Shown here: positions 49,554 to 56,913 of the stretch, one piece after another
How positions within the stretch are numbered: the stretch's first letter is position 1
Layout: the number at the start of each line of letters is the position of its first letter
From: Aeromicrobium sp.
GTDB lineage: Bacteria > Actinomycetota > Actinomycetes > Propionibacteriales > Nocardioidaceae
Direction of reading: 5' to 3'
Assembly: GCF_023146395.1 (NCBI RefSeq)
Contig: NZ_JAGLCD010000009.1
Coordinates: 1 to 64,000, forward strand
DNA length: 64,000 bases
The notes under the pieces: generated by a model
What the model was told of the DNA's origin: nothing
The model's database searches: none
The model's input: only the letters and a program-made list of their open reading frames with translations
Program-made: the position numbers and the translations under genes

Positions 49554-51070
49554 TGGGAACCAAGGGTCGTGGAACTGGCGGCCGTGACGTCGGCAGGCTG
49601 CTGTCGGACTTCGGCCACGACCTCCCGGCCACGACGGTGGCGGAGCAGGCAGCGAAAGACCCTCGCCTGTTCCGCCCGTCCCCTCGCGCTGGACGCTTCC
49701 AGCGCGACCGCGGTTGGTCGGCCAGTCGGGCCCCGGTCCTGCAATGGCAGATGACCTCGGAGCAGACTCCGGCGCTGTGGCCGTGGATCTCCACACCCGG
49801 CCTGCCGCCCACCGGGGCTCAGATGGGTATCGATCAGCTCTCCGGTGCGGCGTTCTACGCCGACCCCATGGGCTGGGTCCTCGACGACCGGGTCCCGGTC
49901 ACTAACCCCAACATCATGAGTTTCGGAAAGCCCGGCCGAGGCAAGTCCGCCACGACCAAGGCCTTCTGCCTGCGCATGATGGACTTCGGATACCGCACCC
50001 TGATCTTGGGTGACCCGAAAGACGAGTACGAACCGCTGTGCCGGGCGTTCGGGGTACAGCCGTTCAGCATCGGCCCCGGCATGTCGATACGGATCAACCC
50101 ATTGGCGCTCGGCCCAATGGGGCAGGGGTGGGACCAGCTAGACGCCACCGAGGCGAAGGAACGCTCCGCCGTGGTGTTCTCGAGGTGGCTCACCCTGGTG
50201 CGGGGACTCGTTGGCTCGCAGAAGGTCGGTGCCCAGCACGTGCCTTTCGGACCCACCGATGAAGTGGTCATCAAGCGAGCCTTGGAGACCCTCACCGGAT
50301 ACGACCTCGGCAGCACTCGTCTGAAGGAGACGACGATCGCCGAGCTGTGGCACCTGCTCGACAGCCCGACCCGCGAGCTGGTCGCCTCGACCCGGTACGA
50401 GTCCGATCGGCACTTCCTCGACGAGACCCGCCTGCTGCGCGACGCGCTCGCCCAGCTGGTCACCGGTGCGCTCGCCGGCCTCTTCGACGACCACACCAAC
50501 ATCGACATCGACTGGACCGCCCCGATCCAGTCGCTCAGCCTCTCGCGCTTGGAGCCGTTGGGGGACGAGGCGACCGGGATCGCGTTGACCTGCCTCAACT
50601 CCTGGGGGCGCGGGATGCGTGAGCTCGCGGCACCGGGTGACATGCGCGTCGTGGTGCGAGACGAGTCCTGGAAGCAGCTACGCCTCGGCGTCGAGGCCGT
50701 CAAGAGCTTCGACGCCGACCTGCGCTTGTCGCGCCGCGACGGCGACATCCAGTTCGCCGTCGCCCACAAGCCATCGGACCTGCTCTCGGCCGGCAGTGCC
50801 GGCAGCCAGGCCCAGACCATCGCCAAGGACCTCCTGCACCTGGTCGACATCAAGATCCTGCACGGCCAGGACCAAGGCGTCGCCAACGAGCTCGAGCAGC
50901 TGCTCGGTCTGGGGCAGATCGCCCGCAACCTCGTCACTGGTTGGGGCATGCAGGGCAAGGGGCGCGCGCTCTGGGGCGTCGGCGACCAGCTGTACCAGGT
51001 GCAGACCGTCCTTCACCCGGCCGAGCACCAGCTCACCTTCACCAACGAGAACCTCGCAGGCGCAGCCTGA
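49553..51070 (+). CDS. VirB4-type conjugation ATPase (C-terminal ATPase half)
   Basis: 505 residues. Walker A GKPGRGKS at 125-132, ILGDPKDEYEPL just after, and Walker B MRVVVRDESWKQL at about 365-375, followed by RRDGDIQFAVAHK, the motif order of VirB4/TraC/TraG-type motors. It lacks the VirB4 N-terminal domain, which the previous gene appears to supply. It energises assembly of the secretion channel. Confidence 0.88.
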   Translation: MGTKGRGTGGRDVGRLLSDFGHDLPATTVAEQAAKDPRLFRPSPRAGRFQRDRGWSASRAPVLQWQMTSEQTPALWPWISTPGLPPTGAQMGIDQLSGAAFYADPMGWVLDDRVPVTNPNIMSFGKPGRGKSATTKAFCLRMMDFGYRTLILGDPKDEYEPLCRAFGVQPFSIGPGMSIRINPLALGPMGQGWDQLDATEAKERSAVVFSRWLTLVRGLVGSQKVGAQHVPFGPTDEVVIKRALETLTGYDLGSTRLKETTIAELWHLLDSPTRELVASTRYESDRHFLDETRLLRDALAQLVTGALAGLFDDHTNIDIDWTAPIQSLSLSRLEPLGDEATGIALTCLNSWGRGMRELAAPGDMRVVVRDESWKQLRLGVEAVKSFDADLRLSRRDGDIQFAVAHKPSDLLSAGSAGSQAQTIAKDLLHLVDIKILHGQDQGVANELEQLLGLGQIARNLVTGWGMQGKGRALWGVGDQLYQVQTVLHPAEHQLTFTNENLAGAA

Positions 51071-52608
51071 TGAAGACTGCAGGGTGGATCTGCATGGCCG
51101 TCGCTGCCCTGCTCGTCATGCCGCTGGTCGCCGTGGCGCTGATCGCCGGCGGCGCGATCGGACCAGCGGCGATCGCGTCGACGTCGTGCGGGGGACCAGT
51201 CGCGGTCACTGCCGGTGCCTGGCGCCCCCCGATGACCGGCACCTATCGCATCACCAGCTCATTCGGGGTGCGGCTGCACCCCACCCAGAACGTGCACAAG
51301 ATGCACGCGGGCATCGACCTGGTGGCTACCGGCTCTAAGACGATCGTCGCGGCCGCCGGCGGCACGGTCACTGAGGCCGGCTGGCGCGGCGGGTACGGCA
51401 ACCAAGTCCTCATCGACCACGGGAACGGCATCCAGACCCGCTACGGACACCTGGCGCACACCCCGTCAGTCACGGTCGGCCAGAGCGTGCAGGCCGGCGC
51501 ACCGGTCGGAGTCCAAGGGGCCACCGGCGACGTCAGCGGCGCACACCTGCACTTCGAGATCCGCCAGAACGGCCAGGCGATCGACCCCCAATCGTGGATG
51601 GCCTCCCAGGGAGTCGTCCTGGACGGACGACAGCCGGTCGAGACCGCGCCCGCTCCTCCACCGGCCGTCGACGACACCAGCGCTGGGATCGGGTTCGTCC
51701 TGCCGAGGCCAGGCGAACCGGTCAAGCACTCCTCCGCCACACAGGCCGTCCCCATCCCCGAGAACATGCGCCAGCTCTATATCGGCGCCGCCGACAAGTA
51801 CGCCATGCCGTGGACCATCTTGGCGGCCATCGGGATGATCGAGACGCGCCACGGTGCGCTGACGAGCGTCTCCAGCGCCGGTGCCCAGGGACCCATGCAG
51901 TTCATGCCGGCCACGTTCGCCCAGTACGGCGTCGATGGCGACGGCGACGGGCGGGCCGACATCACCAACGCCGCCGACAGCGTCCACTCGGCCGCGAACT
52001 ACCTGACCGCCAACGGCATCTCCAAAGGAGAGCAGGGCGTACGGGACGCGATCGTCGCCTACAACCACGCCGACTGGTACGTCAACGACGTCCTCACGTA
52101 CGCGCACGCCTACGGCGGCGGCACCGTCATGGGAGGTGTCGAGAACTGCGGCGACGGCAGCGGCAACGGAGACCCCAGCCTGTCGCCGCTGGCTAGACCG
52201 CGCGCGGCGACCGTGCTGACCTGGGCCAACGCCCAAGCCGGCAAGCCCTACACCTTCGGCGGCACCGGCCCGGCCGGCTTCGACTGCTCGGGCCTGGTCC
52301 AGACAGCGTTCAAGCAGATCGGCATCACCATGCCCCGCACCGCCGGCGCCCAACGGGACTGGCTCGCCCAGGGCAACGGGTTCCGTGTCGAGCCGGGTCA
52401 GGAGCTACCCGGCGACCTGATCTTCTGGGACTCCTACCTGGGTCCCAATCAGGTCGGTCACGTCGTGATCGTCAACGACCCCTCCAACCAGACCACGATC
52501 GACGCTCGCAGCACCAAGCTGGGCATCGGGAACTTCCCCTACAACTCGTCGGGTAAGGCCATCTACGAGATCTGGCGCGTCGGCGACGTCGACGCCCCGG
52601 CACAGTGA
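51070..52608 (+). CDS. Triple cell-wall hydrolase: M23 peptidase, lytic transglycosylase, NlpC/P60
   Basis: 512 residues. An N-terminal membrane anchor (about 10-35) is followed by three enzyme domains. M23: zinc ligands H79 and D83, and H159-L-H161 in SGAHLHFEI. Lytic transglycosylase: E258 in IGMIETRHG, then GAQGPMQFMPATFAQYG. NlpC/P60: C406 in FDCSGLVQTAF and H464 in GHVVIV. It is the VirB1-like hydrolase that opens peptidoglycan for the transfer channel. ATG overlaps the stop of the ATPase gene (TGATG). Confidence 0.92.
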   Translation: MKTAGWICMAVAALLVMPLVAVALIAGGAIGPAAIASTSCGGPVAVTAGAWRPPMTGTYRITSSFGVRLHPTQNVHKMHAGIDLVATGSKTIVAAAGGTVTEAGWRGGYGNQVLIDHGNGIQTRYGHLAHTPSVTVGQSVQAGAPVGVQGATGDVSGAHLHFEIRQNGQAIDPQSWMASQGVVLDGRQPVETAPAPPPAVDDTSAGIGFVLPRPGEPVKHSSATQAVPIPENMRQLYIGAADKYAMPWTILAAIGMIETRHGALTSVSSAGAQGPMQFMPATFAQYGVDGDGDGRADITNAADSVHSAANYLTANGISKGEQGVRDAIVAYNHADWYVNDVLTYAHAYGGGTVMGGVENCGDGSGNGDPSLSPLARPRAATVLTWANAQAGKPYTFGGTGPAGFDCSGLVQTAFKQIGITMPRTAGAQRDWLAQGNGFRVEPGQELPGDLIFWDSYLGPNQVGHVVIVNDPSNQTTIDARSTKLGIGNFPYNSSGKAIYEIWRVGDVDAPAQ

Positions 52609-52655
52609 GCTGCAAGTGAGTAATCACCGGGAACAGCGTTGCGGCCTTGTGGACC

Positions 52656-53126
52656 ATGGCGAACCTGCAGCAGGAGCGGCGCACCAACCCCTACCCGTGG
52701 TCATGGGAGATCCCCGTGGGGGTCACGATGGTGATCGGCTTCGTGCTGATCCTGACCGTGCACGTGGCCAGGGCCGTGGCGAACTGGCTCTCCGGGGCCC
52801 CGTGGGCGTTGCCGGAGTCACGCGCCGTCTTCACCAGCCTGCCGTCGATCCTGACCGGTGACCCCACCGCCGGCCTCGACCACATTCCAGCCAGCCACGC
52901 CTCCGCCAACTCGGTAATCAGCTGGGTGATTTTCCTCGAGCTCGTCGTCATCGCCGCCACCACATGGGCCGCGGTGCTGACGTTGCGGCGCTTCGGGCCG
53001 GGGCGCATCAAAGGCATGGCCACCCCCGACGAGGTCGAACAGGTCCTCGGCCTGGCAAGGCTGCGCAAGCACGCCCACATCGTGCGCCCCGACCTGCACA
53101 CCGCACCCGAAAGTCGCCGGCGATGA
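52656..53126 (+). CDS. Membrane protein next to the coupling ATPase
   Basis: 156 residues. Two membrane segments (VGVTMVIGFVLILTVHVARAVANWL and VISWVIFLELVVIAATTWAAVLTL) are followed by a basic cytoplasmic tail (RRFGPGRIKGMATPDEVEQVLG). It ends inside the start of the coupling ATPase, which lacks membrane segments of its own, so it may be that protein's separate membrane anchor. Start ATG 52656; TTG 52647 is possible. Confidence 0.7.
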   Translation: MANLQQERRTNPYPWSWEIPVGVTMVIGFVLILTVHVARAVANWLSGAPWALPESRAVFTSLPSILTGDPTAGLDHIPASHASANSVISWVIFLELVVIAATTWAAVLTLRRFGPGRIKGMATPDEVEQVLGLARLRKHAHIVRPDLHTAPESRRR

Positions 53127-54550
53127 AGACGTTCGACCCGACGCAGGTCGGCTGGAAGCTCGGCAAGGCTCACGAACCACGCACCGGCAAGGAGCTGTGG
53201 GTGCCGTGGGACCGCACCACCGGCGTCATCGGTCCGCAAGGCTCGGGCAAGACGCTCGACGTGCTCGTGCCCGCGTTGCTCGGTGCGCCCGGCGCCGCCT
53301 TGGTGACGTTGACCAAGGTTGAGGACCTGCTGCTGACGATCGACGCCCGTTCGGTCGAAGACAGACCGTGCGTCGTCCTGGATCCGTTCGGGCTCGCACC
53401 AGGTCTGCCGGAGTTCGTCTTCGACCCCGTCGCGGGGTGCGTCGACCCAATGCTCGCCGAACGTCGGGCGAAGGCGTTCACCGCCGGCACGGTCAAGGGC
53501 TCCTCTCACACCGACGACGCAGCTCGGTTCTACGCCGCAGAGGCCTCCAAGGTCATCCAGGCGTACTTCCACGCCGCAGCTCTGAGCGGACGGGGTCTCG
53601 ACGACGTTCTGGAATGGGTCGCCAATCCCCGAGCCGCGATCGAGCCTGAGGAGATCCTGCGCGAGCACCCCCACGCGGCACCGTTCTGGCACGGCCTCCT
53701 GCAGGGCGCACTGCGGGGCGACGAGCGCACCGCGGGCAACACCGCGACGACCGTTCAGCAGGCAATGTCGTTGTTCTTCCAGGGTGACATCCGGCGCCGG
53801 TGCGTCCCTGGAAGGGGGCGGCGCGCCACCGACGTCGCTGACATCATCACCCGCGGCGGCACGATCTACCTCCTCGGCCGCGAAGACCCCTACGCATCTG
53901 CCTCGCCTCTCATGACGGCCGTGGCCGAACACGTCCTGGACACCGCCCTCGAGCTCGCGAACTCCTCGCCCCACGGCAAGCTGTGCCCGCCGATGGTGAC
54001 GGTTCTTGATGAGCTGCCGTCGACCGCACCGTTGCCGACCTTGCGCACCCGCATGGCCAACGAACGCGCGCTCGGCCTGTCCTTCATCTACGCGGCCCAG
54101 ACGTGGCGTCAGTTGGCGGCGATCTTCGGCGAGCAGGAAGCCCGAGCGCTCTTCGGCCTGACGAACGTCCTGGCCCTGTTCGGTGGCTCCAAGGACGTCT
54201 CTTTCAACCGCGAGATCTCCGACCTGCTCGGGCCTGTGCGGGTGACGCGGTTTAACTGGCAGAGCGGGACGATGGCCGGACGCTCGAGCAGCAGCGACGA
54301 GATCCCGATCTTGACCGGCGCCGAGATCCGCCAGCTCGAGCAGCGCCAAGCATTGGTAATCGCCGAGAACGGTCGACCCGTGCTGGCCAAGCTGCACGGC
54401 TGCATCGACGGCGCCAGCGGCCGGGAACTCCTGAAGGCTCAGGAAGCGGCTCGTACCCGTGTCGAGTCCGCCCGTCACCACCGAATCGAACCTGCCGCCC
54501 GCGCCACTGCTGCACTGGTCGAGTCACAACGGCGCGGTTTCGGTAGATGA
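53123..54550 (+). CDS. Type IV coupling protein (VirD4/TraG-type ATPase)
   Basis: 475 residues. Walker A GPQGSGKT at 37-44, ALVTLTKVEDLL and VVLDPFG after it, Walker B VTVLDELP at about 292-299, and YAAQTWRQLAAIFGE, all typical of VirD4/TraG. It would bring the relaxase-DNA complex to the channel. No membrane segment is found at the N-terminus, unlike classic VirD4; the preceding small membrane protein may supply it. ATG overlaps the previous stop, and its own stop overlaps the next gene. Confidence 0.9.
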   Translation: MKTFDPTQVGWKLGKAHEPRTGKELWVPWDRTTGVIGPQGSGKTLDVLVPALLGAPGAALVTLTKVEDLLLTIDARSVEDRPCVVLDPFGLAPGLPEFVFDPVAGCVDPMLAERRAKAFTAGTVKGSSHTDDAARFYAAEASKVIQAYFHAAALSGRGLDDVLEWVANPRAAIEPEEILREHPHAAPFWHGLLQGALRGDERTAGNTATTVQQAMSLFFQGDIRRRCVPGRGRRATDVADIITRGGTIYLLGREDPYASASPLMTAVAEHVLDTALELANSSPHGKLCPPMVTVLDELPSTAPLPTLRTRMANERALGLSFIYAAQTWRQLAAIFGEQEARALFGLTNVLALFGGSKDVSFNREISDLLGPVRVTRFNWQSGTMAGRSSSSDEIPILTGAEIRQLEQRQALVIAENGRPVLAKLHGCIDGASGRELLKAQEAARTRVESARHHRIEPAARATAALVESQRRGFGR

Positions 54551-55200
54551 CCCACGTGACCACACCCCGCGAGGTCCCGGAGGCCGATGACGAGCGATTG
54601 ATCTGGCTGTTCCCGAAACCCCCTCCCCGAGTGCGCTTGGCCTATCGCGAACTGTCCATCGCCGCCAACGGACGACCGGAAGAGATCGCAGCGCTCGGGA
54701 ACATCACGGACCTCCCGCGTCCATGGCTGCCCGCGACCTGCACCGACCCCGTCCTGCGCGTCGACCTCTGGAAATGGTTGGATCGCGTCGCTGCCTGGAT
54801 CAACCACGAGTACGTCTTCGACCCGGCAGGGATCATTCCGCCGTGCTGGCCACGCCACCCGCACCTCGTCCACGAGCTCGCTGTGTTGGCCGACCAACGG
54901 CACCGGGTTCACGATGCGCTCAGCAGCGACCTCATCGAGGAGTGGCACCGATACACGCTGCCCGCGTTCCTCGAGCGCATGCGCACCAGAATGCAATCCC
55001 ACTGCGAGCGCCAACACTCCCCGTGGCCCTCACGAAGCCGGTACGTCAACCACGTTTCCGAGACCGAGGTTCGCAGGCGCACCGAGGCGTATGCCGGAGA
55101 CATTCGCGCCTTGAGAACCGAGCCAGACCTGGCAACGAGCCAGCCCGGGGCCCCGCGGCTCAGCGTGGTCGACTCGGAGACTGGCGAGCTACTGGACTAA
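54547..55200 (+). CDS. DUF4913-like protein
   Basis: 217 residues. The central part VDLWKWLDRVAAWINHEYVF ... CWPRHPHLVHELAVLADQRHRV ... EEWHRYTLPAFLERM has the Trp/Pro/His pattern of DUF4913, common in actinobacterial conjugative elements. N- and C-termini look disordered. It overlaps the coupling protein gene (ATGA) and ends the conjugation operon. Function unknown. Confidence 0.62.
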   Translation: MTHVTTPREVPEADDERLIWLFPKPPPRVRLAYRELSIAANGRPEEIAALGNITDLPRPWLPATCTDPVLRVDLWKWLDRVAAWINHEYVFDPAGIIPPCWPRHPHLVHELAVLADQRHRVHDALSSDLIEEWHRYTLPAFLERMRTRMQSHCERQHSPWPSRSRYVNHVSETEVRRRTEAYAGDIRALRTEPDLATSQPGAPRLSVVDSETGELLD

Positions 55201-55398
55201 CGGTTCGGACGTACTCCGCGCAGGCCGGAAAAAATAGAAGGTAGTGCACCCTTGCCTGCACACCCGCGAAGGATGCACCATCATGGGTAAACCGTCGTGC
55301 GTCGGACCGGACACCCACGCAGAGTCGCCGCCCAACAGAAGAAGGCCCCGAGCCGAAGCTCGAGGCCAACTCCTATCCCCTACTCAGGGATGGTTCCG

Positions 55399-55632
55399 TC
55401 ACTCGACTCGCAGTTGCAGCTGCGGGTCAGTGATCCAGTGACGGAACGCGCACTCGCCCTTCCGGCCGATGCACGGCGGGAACGTGCTCCCGGATCGGAA
55501 GTGAGCGACGTCGCCGTGCTGGTCGCGCCACTTCCCGGTCCAGGGGACACGCTGTCCCGTCTTCCAGGACCCCGCGGGGCCCTTCGGGTGGTGCCGCCCG
55601 GAGGGCGGCGGGGGGTGGGGGAGGCTGTTCAT
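55399..55632 (-). CDS. Small cysteine-containing protein with conserved TFPPCIGRKGE motif
   Basis: 77 residues. After a Pro/His-rich start it reads GSWKTGQRVPWTGKWRDQHGD and then GSTFPPCIGRKGECAFRHWI, a pattern I recognise from small actinobacterial proteins of unknown function. The ATG at 55632 has GGGAG about seven bases upstream. It is divergent from a zinc-ribbon gene with a perfect palindrome between them. Confidence 0.6.
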   Translation of the reverse strand: MNSLPHPPPPSGRHHPKGPAGSWKTGQRVPWTGKWRDQHGDVAHFRSGSTFPPCIGRKGECAFRHWITDPQLQLRVE

Positions 55633-55649
55633 AGCCTGCTCCCTTCTCC

Positions 55650-55678
55650 AGCGGGACCGTCCCGCTTGGACATACACT
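55650..55678. promoter_or_regulatory. Divergent control region with perfect palindrome and leaderless -10
   Basis: AGCGGGAC-C-GTCCCGCT (55650-55666) is a perfect inverted repeat. TACACT (55673-55678) lies six bases before the ATG of the zinc-ribbon gene, giving a leaderless transcript; the palindrome covers part of the space where a -35 would sit. Confidence 0.6.
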
Positions 55679-55684
55679 CCGACC

Positions 55685-55864
55685 ATGACCGTCGTGGACA
55701 TGACGCAGTGGGCCTCTGAGCGATCGGGCGACGAGCACATCGAGTGCCCGTGCGGATCGGTCTGGTTTGAGCTCGTCGACGGCGCCGTCACGATGAGCGT
55801 CGACGAGAGCATCGTCGGGTACGCCGGTGCCTTGCGCTGCAAGGAGTGTGGGCTCGACAAGTAG
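55685..55864 (+). CDS. Small zinc-ribbon protein
   Basis: 59 residues. Two CxxC-like knuckles, CPCGS near residue 21 and CKECG near residue 52, frame a short beta-rich middle (VWFELVDGAVTMSVDESIVGYAG). A single zinc-binding domain is expected, perhaps binding DNA or protein. Too short for standard gene finding. Starts six bases after a TACACT box, so probably leaderless. Confidence 0.65.
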   Translation: MTVVDMTQWASERSGDEHIECPCGSVWFELVDGAVTMSVDESIVGYAGALRCKECGLDK

Positions 55865-55903
55865 CCCTCAACCGGGGTCCGGGAGGGCTCCTGAGGGCGT
55901 GGG

Positions 55904-55975
55904 CTAGTGGCGCCGCAGGCGGTGGTGTCCACGGAAGTGGGCCTCGTTCGGAGTGATGGTGTCCATGATCTTCAT
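55904..55975 (-). CDS. Possible 23-residue peptide
   Basis: The frame reads MKIMDTITPNEAHFRGHHRLRRH, with AAAGG seven bases before the ATG. It is His/Arg-rich at the end. No known family; only the ribosome site supports it. Confidence 0.3.
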   Translation of the reverse strand: MKIMDTITPNEAHFRGHHRLRRH

Positions 55976-56285
55976 GGCGATGCCTTTCAGGCTGGGAATA
56001 GTGACGTCGCGAGGCTCACCGTAGGCGAGCGGACAGACCAAATCTGAGGCGACACGCCGAGACCTGTACGGACGCACGAAAAGACGGGACCTTCGGCCAG
56101 GCCGAAGATCCCGTCTTGAGGCTTCCGTGGGATCGGTTGCGACGCCATATACCCACACTCACTCCGTGGCTCATAATGCCGCCCGCGTATGACAAAGTTC
56201 AGTGCGACACGCGCAAGAGGTGGTGCATTATCCACCACATCGGTGACGTTCTAAACACTCTGTCCACAGGCCCGTCCACAGGGAT
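55976..56285. other. Gene-free stretch with terminator and TCCACA motifs
   Basis: 310 bases. Apart from the terminator at 56082-56118 it has two TCCACAG-type motifs (about 56250-56280) like DnaA-box halves and a TGGTGCATTATCCACCA-like inverted repeat near 56221-56238. No gene is supported. Confidence 0.4.
56082..56118 (-). terminator. Strong hairpin terminator, minus-strand direction
   Basis: AAGACGGGA (56082-56090) pairs with TCCCGTCTT (56110-56118), and CTTCGGC / GCCGAAG extend the stem after one mismatch, leaving a three-base loop. On the minus strand the stem is followed by CTTTTCG, a short T tract. It would end transcription coming from the relaxase side. Confidence 0.65.
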
Positions 56286-56483
56286 GTGACGTTCTGCGAG
56301 CGTTGCTGGTGCTCCGACGCAACCTCGCAGAGCACCCCCATGACCGTGACCGTGATCGTCCGCCGACGTCCGGCCGCGGGCGCACACTCGCACGCGGAAC
56401 TGCCGGTTGACGAGCTCTACGCCACCGCGCCGGATCCCGAGGTGGCGCAGGCTGAAACCACCCGACGCCTACCCGAGGGCTAG
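56286..56483 (+). CDS. Possible small protein
   Basis: 65 residues from GTG 56286 or 47 from ATG 56340. The shorter version begins MTVTVIVRRRPAAGAHSHAELPVDEL and has good third-position GC. No ribosome site or family is clear. Confidence 0.3.
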   Translation: MTFCERCWCSDATSQSTPMTVTVIVRRRPAAGAHSHAELPVDELYATAPDPEVAQAETTRRLPEG

Positions 56484-56506
56484 CAGATCCTCTCGCGGCG
56501 GCGCGC

Positions 56507-56722
56507 GTGAGCACGCCCGATCAGCTCCTCGCAGCCAAGATCGGCGGCTCCGCGCAGCGCGTTGTGAATGAGCAGTTGGAGGACGCCGAGGCGATCGCGG
56601 AGATCCGCAAGCGCGCGGAGGGTCGCACCGGCCTGCTGCGCCGAGAGGCCGCCGGCGCTTGGTGCGTGGCTCGGCCGACCACGCACGCCGAGGAGGTTGC
56701 GCATGGGCTACCTGCTGCTTGA
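56507..56722 (+). CDS. Possible small helical protein
   Basis: 71 residues: STPDQLLAAKIGGSAQRVVNEQLEDAEAIAEIRKRAEGRTGLLRREAAGAW. The first 50 residues are strongly helical with charged heptad-like spacing and good coding bias. Start GTG 56507, weak ribosome site. It faces the relaxase gene end. Family unknown. Confidence 0.4.
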   Translation: MSTPDQLLAAKIGGSAQRVVNEQLEDAEAIAEIRKRAEGRTGLLRREAAGAWCVARPTTHAEEVAHGLPAA

Positions 56723-56913
56723 GGTAGCCGGGGTCGAGCTGCTCGAGGGCGCCGAGTTCGTGCGTGAGGTCGAGGTCGTGCGACGGGGGGCGCGGGCCCG
56801 CGACGATGGGCGAGTGATGCGAAGGGCCACCGCCCGCCGACCTGACTACGATTCACCCTCGTGGGGAAGAGCACCCCGGTGGGGGCTACGCGCATTGTCG
56901 CGGAGTTGCCTGA

